The translations under genes and the position numbers were made by a program. From Alviniconcha marisindica (taxonomy: Eukaryota > Mollusca > Gastropoda > Provannidae): a stretch of 64,000 nucleotides of DNA. The notes under the pieces were generated by a model. It saw only the letters and a program-made list of their open reading frames with translations, was not told where the DNA came from and did no database searches. Of the stretch, positions 1 to 13,889 are shown piece after piece. Each line of letters begins with the position of its first letter. Positions within the stretch are counted from its first letter, which is position 1. The stretch covers positions 657,501 to 721,500 of the forward strand of contig JABMCL010003486.1 in the NCBI GenBank assembly GCA_018857735.1. The letters run 5' to 3'.

Positions 1-590
<590 letters not shown>

Positions 591-910
591 GTCACGTACA
601 TTACCTGCCTGCGATAGCTGAGTGGACACTGAGATATCACTTCCTTCGGTCACTGAGCTGTCGTTGCGAAAGAATTTGCTCTGTGATACTGTCGGTTCTT
701 CAGTTGATTGACACTCACAACCGCGATAAAACAGCAGTCGGTGTATCAGACTGCTTGTTGTGCAAACTTATCCATCAGTTCTGAGGCCTGAGATATTTGG
801 TGACGCTATTTGACTGTCTTGGGGCCAGCGGAACTAGACTGCTTTTCGTCGGCTTGATCTCTGGGTCGCAGTGTGGGTGGGTGTGTTAGGGTATGGATGG
901 ATGGTTGTCA

Positions 911-914
<4 letters not shown>

Positions 915-994
<80 letters not shown>
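915..994. repeat. (TG)n microsatellite
   Basis: About 40 uninterrupted TG units flanked by degenerate GTG-rich sequence up to 1,080. Confidence 0.95.
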
Positions 995-996
<2 letters not shown>

Positions 997-1108
997 CAGT
1001 GTGGGTGGGTTTGAGTGGGAGTGTCAGTGTGTATGGATGGGTGGGTGTCAGTGTGGGTCGCTGTGGTGGGCCAAAGTGTGTAAGTATGCACGTGCGCGTC
1101 AGCTGATG

Positions 1109-1455
1109 ATGGCGCAAGCAGAGGCAGTCTCTGATCCAAGTCACTTTGAAGTTTAAGGCTCAAATGTCCGATAGTTGTCTGCGTAAAATCATAGCTAATA
1201 TGCACTGTAGCAAGTGTGTGATCATGTCAGTGTCGGAACAAACAGACTTCCTGCTGTCAAATCCGGTACGTCACAAGGACCGGCTGCAGGGGTCAAAGGC
1301 CAAAGGCCCGACAGGAAGTCCGGTCTGATTCAGGCAGTCTGAATGCCACAGCTGATGATGATGCAAGGAGAGGCAGTCGACCTCTGATCTGCCAAGACAT
1401 TCGAAATTTAAGGTTCAAATGCCTGATAGTTCTCTGCGTAAAATGACAGTTAAAT
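1109..1455. repeat. diverged direct duplication, two copies
   Basis: Bases 1,100-1,205 and 1,350-1,455 share an extended similarity beginning 'cagctgatgatg' and ending 'ctctgcgtaaaat' or a variant. The copies are about 250 bp apart with scattered substitutions and small indels. I see no coding potential in either copy. Confidence 0.6.
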
Positions 1456-2177
1456 TGTGTGTGTGTGGGGGGGGGGGGCACACCTTCCCACGCCTACAGT
1501 GCCGGTCAGAATTCGGTTGCTGACCTTCTCCTGGCATCTGACCCAGCTCTGCTGGTCAGTGCGCCTGCACTAGCTCTGGTTGCCGGGGCAACGAATCTAT
1601 CCAAGATGGCGGCGCAGTGCTTTCTGTTTCATTCATTTGTACCATTCATGCCGCGTTCCAAGACACAAATTGACACTACTGACACATCCTCTCCCCCCAG
1701 TCTGTCAGTAGGATCATTAGCTTGCCTCTGGCATGCAGGGTTGTTTGACACCAGACTAATCACAGCCAGGGGACTGGTTATAAATCAGGGCCATGTGGAA
1801 AGGGACAGTAGAGGGCCTCCAGTTTTCCAAACAATACCCCCCTTATCTCCTATCTCCCACTTTAGATGGCTGGTCCTGGAGGTCCAGGGTTGGGCCAAAG
1901 GGTTCTCCTTCCTGATAAACTAAACAGTTCTGCAGAAGTTTGTCCTGGCTTTAGTGAATGGTGCCTGATATGTGAGGGGGGTGGGGCTCTGTGGGCTGCA
2001 TGTCACAGGTGGTGTAGTTAGCAAAGAGAGGAACAGTGTTCCCCATTCTGTTTCAAGCTGTCCGGCTTTGAGGTAGCATGAGTAGACCATTAATACTGTG
2101 TTCCAGGGGCCCTACGTTAGAGATGTTTTCTTTAGTTTTTGTGTTTATTCTTTTGAATTTCTTACGGTAAGTTCAAA

Positions 2178-2959
2178 GATGAGTTCTGACAGTTCAGGAT
2201 TTCAGACAAATCACCAAGACAGTTTAACTGGACTTTGCAGAAATTGTGGGGAGAGGGCAAGGAGGAAATATGAAAAGACAATTCCAAACTGTGAGTTGAT
2301 TACAAAAGAGACATTATTCAAGTGCACTGACTGAACAGTAATGGAGATGACACTGATAAGCATCCCACAAGAATGTGTAACACATGTTACACAGTGATGA
2401 AAAAATCACTCAGGACAAAAGATGTGAATATACTGGACAATGCTTCTCAGCGGGTGACGACAGACTCATTTTGGTCACTTCCTACTGAACAGAGCTGCAG
2501 TGTGTGCACTCACTATGTGGCACAGGACAAAGGCGGAAGGCCAGCCAAGGACAGGTGGTTAAAAAAGCGACAGCGCGAAGCCTCTGCATCTTTTGACCCA
2601 CCTGGCTGTTCAACGCCTCAAAAAACAAACCGTGTTAGTTACAGATGCTCAAACATCTCCATTCCAATTAAAAACGTTGCCAATTCTCCAGTATGCAGAT
2701 GCTATGGACCTGACAGAAAGATCTGGTTTTGTTGATTGCCAAACATCTCCAGTCAAACAGTTGCAATCTGAAAGCGTCAGTGACACTCTTGGTAAAGGAA
2801 AGGAAGAATATTGTCTGACTTGGAAGAGAAGCTAATTGCCACCAGCCTCCTACGAAGCAAACATAATTCATCAGCAGACAAACATATTGTGTCTTATAAA
2901 ACTGGAGGCCTACCACCAACATACATGCGAATTTCAAAGTCTCGTAAATCCATTTCAAG
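2178..2959 (+). pseudogene. RAG1-N-like transposon gene, 5' part, frameshifted
   Basis: The first frame (ATG at 2,178) reads LCRNCGERARRKYEK, then hits TGA after KCTD at about 2,333. One base over, the frame resumes as GDDTDKHPTRMCNTCYTVMKK, then W..L..EQSCSVCTHY and KGGRPAKDR. The order C-x2-C, HPT-x2-C-x2-C-x3-M, C-x2-C follows the N-terminal zinc-binding region of RAG1. It is best compared with the N-RAG-TP elements reported from Aplysia, which carry a RAG1-N-like protein. Two further shifts follow (about 2,600 and 2,810), passing through DAQTSP and DCQTSP motifs to KTGGLPPTYMRISKSRKSIS, where the similarity breaks. At least three frameshifts make this copy non-functional. The family assignment rests on motif recall, not a search; the broken state is seen directly. 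Confidence 0.6.
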
Positions 2960-3185
2960 ATTTTGTGTTGACTTGATTGTTGTTTATGTTAAATTCTCAG
3001 GGAATGAGACAACCAGATAAAGTTTACCTAGCTATATTGGCTTTTCGAACCTTTGTGCCTTCTAATCCCTTCTTTTGTCTGCTTATGACATGCTTGTGAC
3101 TTACGTTTTTGATTCAATAATATTTGGAACTTTCATTCTCCACTTGAATTCGAGTTGAAAGAGAGGTGGAGAGAGTGAGTGAGTG

Positions 3186-3236
3186 GTGTGTGTGTGTTGT
3201 GTGTGTGTGTGTTGTGTGTGTGTGTGTGTGTGGTGT

Positions 3237-3268
<32 letters not shown>

Positions 3269-3306
3269 GTGTGTGTGTGTGGGTGTGGGTGTGTGTGTGT
3301 GTGGTG

Positions 3307-3369
<63 letters not shown>
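3186..3369. repeat. (TG)n microsatellite, interrupted
   Basis: TG repeat with several TTG and TGG interruptions; the distal 60 bases are pure. Confidence 0.95.
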
Positions 3370-3370
<1 letters not shown>

Positions 3371-4368
3371 TGGATCACTTCCTGATACTGATAGTCATGA
3401 CTGAGATGCCACGTGCAAGTAATTAACCGACATCATAATGAAGAAGACACCGTTTCAGTTTCCCAGTTGCGAGTGAAATGGAAGGTCGAATTTCCGACAG
3501 TTCTACCTCGATTTAAAATAAAAGCAATCTTGGTGTTTCAAGTAAATGTTTTAACTGAAACGTGCAAGTAATTAACGCAGACATGTTTTTTTTTTTAAAA
3601 AAAATTTTTAACCCTAAACCGGGGCAGCGTTTCTTATTTTTTTGGCATTCGTCCACAAAAAAAATCGCGCCTCGATGAACGGAATTGTAAATTTCCCTTC
3701 ACCACAAAATTTAAACAATAAAAACTTGCTGAAAGTAAATTTTTAAAGAAATTATTTTGGAAAATATTGTTTCAACGGTCATTTTTGTGCCAGTTTAAAG
3801 AAATTTTCATCATCCCTCCAAACAGACCAGAATTTTTTTAAATCTCACTTCTACAAGTTCTTGAATTTCTGATCACAATCTACGAGCTACAACTTTGTTA
3901 ACTGTTTGTTTATGAGTATATTTTGAACTGTGAGTCAGACTTCTACTTCTGTCCTTTTTCATTAATTATTTATTTGTATTTGATTCTGGTATGTTCAGCA
4001 TGGTTGGCTTGATGATAGTGTCAAGTTACTACTTATGAGCTGATTCACCTTTATTACACTGTGTACTTGTGTATGTGCCAGTGTGGCTGTGTGCACTTTC
4101 ATGTATGTTTGTTAGCTGTGTATGTGGGGGGCGGGGGGGGGGGGAGTGAGGTGAGACATTGTTATGTATTCATATTAAGTACATATTTTTTCTTTTTTTT
4201 TTTCTTTAGAAAATTAGATGTGTCAAAGAGGAAATAAATTCTGATATATATATATCTATAGTTGTGAACAAGAGTGAGACAGAGAAAACGTCATACGGTA
4301 TTCATATTAAGTGCAGTTTAAAAAAATTAAAAAATTGTAGTTGTGTTAAAGAAAAATTAAATTATTTT

Positions 4369-4372
4369 TCAC

Positions 4373-4425
<53 letters not shown>

Positions 4426-4433
4426 AACAACAC

Positions 4434-4473
<40 letters not shown>

Positions 4474-4610
4474 ATAGGTGCGAGAGTTGCTAACTTTGGT
4501 GTTGTCATACGGACCCATATTCAAGGTGAGAAAATGTGTCAATGTGGAATCTGTCAACACAAAATACTGCATTCACTGTTGTTGAGCGCGGCGCCCGCAC
4601 ACACACACAC

Positions 4611-4650
<40 letters not shown>

Positions 4651-4820
4651 ACACACACACACACAACACACACAAAACAACACACACACACACATGATAG
4701 GTGCGAGAGTTGCTAACTTTGGTGTTGTTCCCGGCACCCAGCTAAATTCCCCAGGATGAGAAAACTGTGTCAATGTGGAATCATGTCAACACATAATATA
4801 GCTGCATGTCAGTGCCTGTT
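4369..4820. repeat. duplicated block of CA microsatellite plus unique 3' sequence
   Basis: Two CA tracts (4,369-4,470 and 4,597-4,695) are each followed by the same sequence starting 'atgataggtgcgagagttgc'. The copies diverge after about 40 bases but stay similar to about 4,590 and 4,820. Confidence 0.75.
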
Positions 4821-4828
4821 GTATGGCC

Positions 4829-5153
<325 letters not shown>

Positions 5154-5801
5154 CAAACCAAATGAGTGTAGTGTCTCTGTAGAGAGAGAAAACAACTGAA
5201 ACCAGATCGAGGAGCAGAGCGCTCCTGCAGTCGAAGGGACTGAAACGTAAATTGTCTCCCTTGTGCGTTGTCTCTCTGGAGAGATTGAGAATCGGTTGTT
5301 GTTGTTTCTGTGTGTGTTTTTTCTTGAAGTTATGCCCGGTCAACCATGATTATTATATCTGCGCGAATATAGCCGAGAGGGGGGGATTCACCAAATACCA
5401 AAGGCGTAGAAATGGCAAACGTTAACATCTGAAAAGTGAAATTTATAGGTCTTCATATTTGATCACGTATTGATCATGAATGAACACACACACTACACAC
5501 TGACCGGTAAAGCCGAAACACACGCATGAGACCAAAGTTAAGCGAACAACTCTAAAGTGTGGTTCCTGCTTTGGCTTAGTTAACTTTAGTCCAGCTCTGG
5601 AACCGTGGTCGCTGGGTTTGTATATATACAACCGGCAATGTGGTTGGTGTCGCGGCCCCCCCGGCCCTCGGCCGTCCGGCCTACGGCGCCGCTGCTTGTT
5701 TCTGCTCTGGGTAATCTTTATTACTAACAAATGTCAATCATCTTAGGGGTGGGCTAGTTTAGGCTTTAACAGAGGAAATGAAGAGGCGTTAAGACGACAT
5801 G

Positions 5802-6476
5802 ATGCGAATTTCAAAGTCTCGTAAATCCATTTCAAAGTCAGTGCAACCCAAGAGAAGCATAGTAATGGACAGTGATAAGATAGAAGTGCAAGGTCAGGGA
5901 CATCAAACCAGCAACTTCTTGCACAACATAAAGTGGAACTGAAAAGATTGAATTCTGAGCTGAAATCAGGCTTACGGGAGTCAGTGTTCAAAGAGCAGAC
6001 TACTGTCAACAAGAAAGTCACGCTTGCATTAAAAACCCTAGGTGGATTATCTGTCACTCAGTTCAGAGTCCAAAAGAGATTGTTAAAGCAAGCTTGCAAC
6101 ATTACTTTGGCAAATGAAAAGTCTGAGAGAACAGAAGAAATGGAAATACAAGTGGAAACACATGTTGAAAATCAGGTACTTCATTTTAACTGTGAAGCAG
6201 TTGTCGGTGGGAAAGAGCTGAAGTCAACCCCTTTGTGTGTATGTCAGTGATCTAGCTAGGTTCATCACAGACACACTAGACTTGCTGACTTGGCATATCA
6301 TTAACAATGCCATACCAGAGGATCAAATGTGGTTGAAAGTCGGTGGAAATCACGGTGGTGGCAGTTTCAAGATGCCATTACAGACAGCCAACATACAGTC
6401 ACCAAACTCCAAACACAACACATTCATGAATCGTATGGCTAATGCAAAAGACAGTGGGCATGCACCATTGAGCTAG
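5802..6476 (+). pseudogene. RAG1-N-like transposon gene, 3' part, frameshifted
   Basis: This continues the gene broken at 2,959. After the repeated MRISKSRKSIS reading, a shift near 5,880 leads into NQQLLAQHKVELKRLN and a long open stretch to about 6,236. A second shift then gives LARFITDTLDLL and PEDQMWLKVGGNHGGGSFKM with SPNSKHNTF. The G-G-x-H-G-x-G-S-F-K motif looks like the conserved core of a transposase-like protein seen repeatedly in invertebrate genomes; I cannot name its catalytic residues. There is no terminal inverted repeat that I could identify, and no intact reading frame. Confidence 0.5.
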
Positions 6477-6479
6477 AGG

Positions 6480-7129
6480 CGGCGAGCATGGGCAATCAAG
6501 AAAGAAGATAAACAATTACAGTTCATCATGCATCAACACCACACTCAGGCCTCTCCAGCATTCAGGCATAACATGACAATCTGTTACGCGTAGTCAGTGA
6601 CTGACTTGACAATGATTATGTAATATGTTGTGTATTTCTGTGTAGAAATTTACAGAGTATAGGATGCAGCCAACCCGTACTCTTCTTTGCCCTCCCCAAT
6701 ACACTAAAAACACTGAACATTTCAAGTCCTTTCGGCTGGATTCTTTATAACCACTGCAATGGAGTATTATGTTTGGGTTACCTCGGGGGCCATAAAATGG
6801 GACTACCAACCACCAGGTGTCTTTCATGCTTTCTGGGACAAAGGTAAGACTAGGTTCTTCATTTCTGATGGCTGTAGTGCATGGAGAATGCTTTCAACTT
6901 TCAAATCATGACATTGTTTGCATGAAAAAACTAGAGTGTATTACCTAATAACTCATTAAGTAACTGCTTGTGTAAATAAGTTCACTGCAGTTAGTCACTT
7001 ATTCACAGGCTAGACATCTGTTAAACACTGGTAAGAACATGTCTTAATTTCCTGATAAAAATGTTGTAGCTAACCTTGATGCCACAACCGATGATACAAC
7101 AAAAACTTCACAACTAGCTGAGACAGGGT
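6480..7129. other. no gene seen
   Basis: AT-leaning sequence after the transposon remnant. I could not find the right-hand end of the element, an exon or an array here. Confidence 0.5.
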
Positions 7130-7605
7130 AATTAAGATATTTAAAAAACACAGGCAACAGTGAAATGGACACTGCCTGACACTGTGACAGTGCTGCACCC
7201 CATCTGATGTCATTAAGATAGTAAACAACACGGCCACAGTGAAATGGACACTGCCCGCACTGTGACATGCTGCACCCCCCTGATGTCATTAAGATAGTGT
7301 AAACAACACAGGCCACAGTGAAATGGACACTGCCTGACACTGTGACATTGCTGCACCCCATCTGATGTCATTAAGATAGTGTAAACAACACAGGCCCAGT
7401 GAAATGGAACCCCTGGCACTGTGACATTGCTGCACCCCATCTGATGTCATTAAGATAGTGTAAACAACACGGCCACAGTGAAAAGGACACTGCCTGACAC
7501 TGTGACAGTGCTGCACCCCATCTGATGTCATTAAGATAGTGTAAACAACACAGGCCACAGTGAAATGGACACTGGCTGGCACTGTGGCAGTGCTGCACCC
7601 CATTG
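7130..7605. repeat. ~82-bp minisatellite, about 6 copies
   Basis: Units contain 'cacagtgaaatggacactgc' and 'catctgatgtcattaagata'. Copies are about 90% alike with small deletions. The antisense frames of 75-124 residues are translations of this array, not genes. Confidence 0.9.
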
Positions 7606-7675
7606 ACCTCTGCTGCAGCACTGTGAGGCCAGCTGTGCTATTTTTAAACTGCTGCTCTGGCAACCGAATTCTCGG

Positions 7676-7720
7676 GGGGGGCTGGGAAGGTGTTTGGGGG
7701 GGGGGGGGGGGGGGGGGGGG
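7676..7720. repeat. poly(G) tract
   Basis: An almost uninterrupted G-run of about 40 bases separates the 82-bp and 49-bp arrays. It could form stacked quartets and may also be a place where read length errors accumulate. Confidence 0.8.
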
Positions 7721-7789
7721 ACTACACCTGCTGTTGTTTCAGTGTGTCTGCGCAACAAAATGTAGTCCAAGAAATCTATACATATCACC

Positions 7790-8905
7790 TTTTGCTGTGT
7801 CCGTGTTAATGTCTGGCCAAAACAGTGCAGAAAAATCTACATCACCTTTTCATCTGTCCGTGTCAATGTCTGACCAACAAAACGAGTACATCACCTTTTC
7901 ATCTGTCCATGTCAATGCCTGGCCAGCAAAACGAGTACATCATCTTTTGCTCTGGCCGTGTCAATGCCTGGCCAGCAAAACGAGTACATCATCTTTTGCT
8001 CTGGCCGTGTCAATGCCTGGCCAGCAAAACAAGTACATCATCTTTTGCTCTGGCCGTGTCAATGTCTGGCCAACAAAACGAGTACATCACCTTTTCTGTG
8101 TCTGTGTTAATGTCTGGCCAACAAAACGAGTACATCACCTTTTGCTGTGTCTGTGTTAATGTCTGGCCAACAAAACTAGTACATCACTTTTTACTCTGTC
8201 CGTGTCAATGTCTGACCAACAAAACGAGTACATGATATTTTGCTCTGTCCGTGTCAATATTTGGGCAAAAAAACGAGTACATCACTTTTTTACTCTGTCC
8301 GTGTCAGTGTCTGGCCAAAAAATGAGTACATCACCTTTTGTTCTGTCTGTGTCAATGTCTGGCCAACAAAACGAGTACATCACCTTTTGCTCTGTCCGTG
8401 TCAATGTCTGGCCAACAAAACGAGTACATCATCTTTTGCTCTGTCCGTGTCAATGCCTGGCCAACAAAACGAGTACATCACCTTTTGCGGTGTCTGTGTT
8501 ATGTCTAGCCAACAAAACGAGTACATCACTTTTTACTCTGTCCGTGTCAGTGTCTGACCAACAAAACGAATACATGATATTTTGCTCTGTCCGTGTCAAT
8601 ATTTGGGCAACAAAACGAGTACAACACTTTTTACTCTGTCCGTGTCAGTGTCTGGCCAACAAAACGAATACATGATATTTTACTCTGTCCGTGTCAGTGT
8701 CTGGCCAAAAAATGAGTACATCACCTTTTGTTCTGCCTCAGTGTGTCAATGTCTGGCCAACAAAACGAGTACATCACCTTTTGCTCTGTCCGTGTCAATG
8801 TCTGGCCAACAAAACGAGTACATCACCTTTTGCTCTGTCCGTGTCAATGTATGGCCAACACAGTGCAGAGAAATCTACATCAGTCACCTTTTGCTCTGTC
8901 CGTGT
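7790..8905. repeat. ~49-bp minisatellite, about 22 copies
   Basis: Units carry 'caatgtctggccaacaaaac' and 'gagtacatcaccttttgctc'. Several sub-types (DQQ or AKK variants in translation) alternate, which suggests higher-order duplication. The long forward frames here are array translations. Confidence 0.93.
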
Positions 8906-9455
8906 GTCTGGACAGTGCGACTTCCACGGAGCAGCCGGCCCCGTACGCTCCTGGGGTGACCGATGAACTTGTACCAGCACCAGCCATAAACATGAAATAT
9001 TCCCACTTCAGTTACAGACGCTAAAGCAGTGCGAGGTTCCAATCAGCTCCCAGAACCGGGTACAACTGAGCCTCGCCGCTCGCAGTGAAACTCACAAGCG
9101 GCAACAGCCGTTTGATCACTTCCGTCATGCACCACTGACTGGGTACCATGCACCGGTTACCCCGCAGTCACAGGCAGTCTGGTCAAAAGAATCTTCTGTG
9201 TAGCACTGCCGGCATGCCCCCTCGAAAAGCTCTGTGGAGTCTTTAGTCCTGTCGACGTGACTCTTAGGCTGAGATTAGCCTATTCTCTCACACAGGTTAT
9301 GCTAATCGTGAACGAGGCACCGACGTGAGGGATCAGTGAATAAGTCAACGACAGAATGACTCGATCTGGCTGGCCAGTAGACCTGTGGCATGTATCCCAA
9401 GTAGATCAACAACAGCCTTCGGGAATCTCAGTCACTAGTCATATACCATTAGGGG
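8906..9455. other. no gene seen
   Basis: Unique, moderately GC-rich sequence between the 49-bp array and a CA microsatellite. I see no convincing exon. Confidence 0.5.
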
Positions 9456-9458
<3 letters not shown>

Positions 9459-9523
<65 letters not shown>

Positions 9524-9592
9524 CACACACAGTCACACACACACACACACACACACACCACACACACAACACACACACACACACACACAGAG

Positions 9593-9675
<83 letters not shown>
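9459..9675. repeat. (CA)n microsatellite, interrupted
   Basis: CA repeat with two GTC and several ACA-AC interruptions. Flanked by unique DNA. Confidence 0.95.
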
Positions 9676-9676
<1 letters not shown>

Positions 9677-10470
9677 CTAATGTAATCCTGTCTATAATAC
9701 ATATATACATTACACTCAGTCACGTGCGCGCTCAGGCATATACACATATCCTTGTAGCGTCAGCGACGGTGTGTTTTTTATGTCAATAAAAGATTCGGTG
9801 AGACACAATACCTACCATTCAGCTCCGATTTAAGCTGGCATAGCCTGTAACAGTCGGACAACTGGCAGCTCCACAGCTTGTGCACACCGCTGTAATAGGC
9901 AACTGCACGTCTTGCATCAGTCCCGGTCTCAAGTAGCTGTGCTAGCTGAACAGTCCCCAGTTTTCCTTCTCCGCCAGTCTTGCTTGTTTCCACTCACTGG
10001 GGCGCCGCCCGAAGTGACTCAAGTATCGGTTCCCGGTGACACATCTCCATTTCCATTCACGTTGGCTGCAGATGGTGTATGAACCACTGGGGAAGAGAAG
10101 GGGTGGGGACAGAGACACACAGACACACACACACAGGGAGACTGAGATGGACCGAGAGTCAGTGGATGCAGGAAACGAGTTCGTTCTGATGGCACAGACC
10201 CATTGAGCTATTGAGTCACCAGCTCTTGAGAGGAGAACGGAACAGCTTGAATCGCTGATGGATAGTTTTGGTCACACGCGCATGAAATTATTCATTTTCT
10301 AGCCGTAAGGTATTCACTGTGTTAATGGAACGTATTTAATAGTCGTGATGATAAGTTTACATTTATGAAGCGCCCCTTTCTCACAAGAGCTCTACAGTTA
10401 TTTATAGCTTATGCAAATACACTGAAGTGCTACAGACGCATCGAGTCAAGCCGGTATGACCTAGCTGCTC

Positions 10471-10686
<216 letters not shown>

Positions 10687-10734
10687 CCGTGCCATATGTT
10701 GGAAAGAGATTTTGAGTGCTGATGTGAAGAAAGA

Positions 10735-10845
10735 ATCTGTAGAGCGCAGGAGCTGTGTGAAAGTCGAGGTGACCGTCCTGGGCTCCCCGTCCCTAATAAA
10801 CCGTATGGTTTTTGTGCACGCGTAAAGCAACATTTGAAGAAGAAG
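10735..10845 (+). mobile_element. SINE-like repeat, family C
   Basis: The stretch with 'aggagctgtgtgaaagt', 'cctgggctcccc' and 'aagcaaca' recurs at 44,305-44,400. Parts of it (accgtaaggcttattaggga or its complement) recur at 15,190-15,230 and 37,625-37,660. A dispersed, short, non-coding repeat is the simplest reading. Confidence 0.55.
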
Positions 10846-11019
10846 AAAGAATCTGACTGAGAATATCTGATCTCTTTGGCGGAAGTATGGTCCATAGTGT
10901 TTGAGCAATGTAAGACTGAGACAGAGCGTTCACCGTCCGACTTAACTATTTGCCAGAGTGCACAGTCCGACTTAACTGTTTGCCAGAGTGCACAGTGTGC
11001 GGCTGTCTGAGGAAGATCG

Positions 11020-12786
11020 AAGTTGCCTAGAGGGCGTGTCAGTAAACTTGGAGTAGACCAGAGAGGCAGACAGGACCTCTACAAATTGCCTAGAGGGAGT
11101 GTCGGGAAACCTGAAGTAGACCAGAGAGCTAGACAGGACCTCTAGAAGTTGTCTAGAGGGTGTGTCAGCAGACCTGGAGTAGACCAGAGAGATAGACAGG
11201 ACCTCTAGAAGTTGCCTAGATGGCGTGTCAGTAGATCTGGAGTAGACCAGAGAGATAGACAGGACCTCTAGAAGTTGCCTAGAGGGCGTGTAGAACTGGA
11301 GTAGACCAGAGAGATAGACAGGACCTATAGAAGTTGCCTAGAGAGCGTGTCAGTAGATCTAGAGTAGACCAGAGACGTAGACAGGATCTCTAGAAATTGC
11401 CTAGAGGGCGTGTCGGTCGATCTTGAGTAGTAGTAGTAGTAACTGGATTTGAATGTCCTGTCAGCCACACAGGGTCACCTCAGGACAGTCAAACTCAGGT
11501 CATAAGCAAATACACATGTCTAAACTCTTCTCACATGACCAGAGAGGTAGACAGGATCTCTAGAAGTTGCCTAGATGGCGTGTCAGTAGATCTGGAGTAG
11601 ACCAGAGAGGTAGACAGGATCTCTAGAAGTTGCCAAGAGGGCGTGTAGAACTGGAGTAGATCAGGGAGGTAAACAGGACCTCTAGAAGTTGCTAAGAGGG
11701 CGTGTCAGTAGATCTGGAGTAGACCAGAGAGGTAGACAGGATCTCTAGAAGTTGTCAAGTGGGCGTGTCGGTAGATCTAGAGTAGACCAGAGAGATAGAC
11801 AGGACCTCTAGAAGTTGCCTAGAGGGCGTGTAGAATTGGAGTAGATCAGGGAGATAGACAGGACCTCTAGAAGTTGCCTATATGGCGTGTCAGTAGATCT
11901 GGAGTAGACCAGAGAGGTAGACAGGATCTCTAGAAGTTGCCTAGAGGGCGTGTAGAACTTGAGTAGATCAGGGAGGTAAACAGGACCTCTAGAAGTTGCC
12001 TATATGGCGTGTCAGTAGATCTGGAGTAGACCATGGAGGTAAACACGACCTCTAGAAGTTGCCTATATGGCGTGTCAGTAGATCTGGAGTAGACCAGAGA
12101 GGTAGACAGATCTCTAGAAGTTGCCTATATGGCGTGTCAGTAGATCTGGAGTAGACCAGAGAGGTAGACAGATCTCTAGAAGTTGCCTAGAGGGCGTGTA
12201 GAACTTGAGTAGATCAGGGAGGTAAACAGGACCTCTAGAAGTTGCCAAGAGGGCGTGTCAGTAGATCTGGAGTAGACCAGAGAGGTAGACAGGATCTCTA
12301 GAAGTTGCCTAGAGGGCGTGTAGAACTGGAGTAGATCAGGGAGGTAAACAGGACCTCTAGAAGTTGCCTATATGGCGTGTCAGTAGATCTGGAGTAGACC
12401 AGAGAGGTAGACAGGATCTCTAGAAGTTGCCAAGAAGGCGTGTCAGTAGATCTGGAGTAGACCAGAGAGGTAGACAGGATCTCTAGAAGTTGCCTAGAGG
12501 GCGTGTAGAACTGGTGTAGATCAGGGAGGTAAACAGGACCTCTAGAAGTTGCTAAGAGGGCGTGTCAGTAGATCTGGAGTAGACCAGAGAGGTAGACAGG
12601 ATCTCTAGAAGTTGCCTAGAGGGCGTGTAGAACTGGAGTAGATCAGGGAGGTAAACAGGACCTCTAGAAGTTGCCAAGAGGGCGTGTCAGTAGATCTGGA
12701 GTAGACCAGAGAGGTAGACAGAACAGGGTGTGTCAATAGATCTGGAGTAGACCAGACAGGTAGACAGGACCTCTAGAAGTTGCCTA
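11020..12786. repeat. ~63-bp minisatellite, about 27 copies
   Basis: Units contain 'gagtagaccagagaggtaga' and 'tctagaagttgcctagaggg'. Two unit variants occur: one with GTGTCAGTAGATCT and one with GTGTAGAACTGGAGTAGATC. They alternate in part of the array, suggesting amplification as a dimer. The array is interrupted once at 11,427-11,537 and is followed by GTT and GTGC repeats. Confidence 0.93.
11427..11537 (+). mobile_element. dispersed repeat, family E, inserted in the 63-bp array
   Basis: This stretch ('...gtcacctcaggacagtcaaa...cataagcaaata') does not match the array and recurs at 36,688-36,797 with similar ends. The array resumes directly on its right side, so it looks like an insertion into an existing array. 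Confidence 0.6.
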
Positions 12787-12789
12787 TGT

Positions 12790-12903
12790 GTTATTGTTGT
12801 TGTTGTTGGTGGTGGTGGTGGTGGTAGTTGTGGTGGTGTATCAGTGTGTGTGTGTTGTTGCTGTTGTTGTTGTTGCTGTTGGAGGTGGTGGTGCGTGTGT
12901 GTG

Positions 12904-12987
<84 letters not shown>
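12790..12987. repeat. compound GTT / GTGC / TG microsatellite
   Basis: A GTT-GTG tract, then about 12 GTGC (GCGT) units at 12,905-12,950, then TG repeats to 12,987. Confidence 0.9.
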
Positions 12988-13440
12988 GTTTCTTTGAGCT
13001 TTTGTTGTTGTTGTTTTGTTTTTGTTTTGTTATTTTGAAATCACAGCATGTGCCTGTGTTGTGTACAGCACAAAAGCCTGTCGTCAGTGTAGCAGTAAAG
13101 TGAAGCCAGACGTGTCGTCATCACACCAGCCTTCCTGCCACGCTGCCGGCCCTTCACAGGAAAGCAGTGCGATAGACTCCCGGCGTTCTAGCTGAGGTTT
13201 TCCAGGTTCATGTCGCGGCATAAAGGAGCTGGCTATTTCAGTGAAAGGCTTGTCAGTGCGTCTGATGTAACTGAATTTTCCGAATACGGCTTAGTTGTGC
13301 CTTAGTCAGTGTAGTAGTTTTTGGGAAAATGGTGACACGTACGTAAAAATGCAGTGTCTTCGAACAGCTCTTTATAAATATGAGCTCCAAGACGGAACTG
13401 ACTATTATTTTTGAAAAACTTATTATCCTCCCCTCTGCTC

Positions 13441-13464
13441 CCCCCCCCCCCCCCCCCCCCCCCC
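13441..13464. repeat. poly(C) tract
   Basis: A run of 24 C bases embedded in C-rich DNA. Its complement would be a strong G-quadruplex former. Confidence 0.85.
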
Positions 13465-13889
13465 GCGCCCCCTCCCCCACCGGCTACACACTGATATTTC
13501 CTGCTACTGCATTAGTCCGTCATTACTATGTTCCGTATGAAAGTGAAAAATCGGGTCCTTCGTGTCCTGTAGAACCTGATAGTCGCGAACCAGAACGTCA
13601 CTGCATGTGTTGCCCGGCGTTGCTTTTTGTGTGTGTGGGGGGGGGGGGTAAGGGGGGGAGGGAACATCGCCGATATACAGCTAGCTGTCACACCCAGTGC
13701 ATGCGTGGCCGTTGGGAGAAATGAAAAGAAAGGGCCGGAAAGCGGGAGATCATAAAGGGGCGGGGTGGGGTCATCACAGCGATTCGAGATGCCGCTTTCT
13801 TCCCTTTGTGTGATCCGAGAAAGAAGTTGCCTGGCAAGGTTCACCCCCCCTAGCTGTACGGGCTGAGGCCAAAAGTGTCTGGTTTGGTT

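Noticed and set aside
7560..8966. Forward frames with VSMSGQQNEYITF repeats
   Set aside because: 49-bp minisatellite; the frame changes between overlapping frames because the unit is not a multiple of three.
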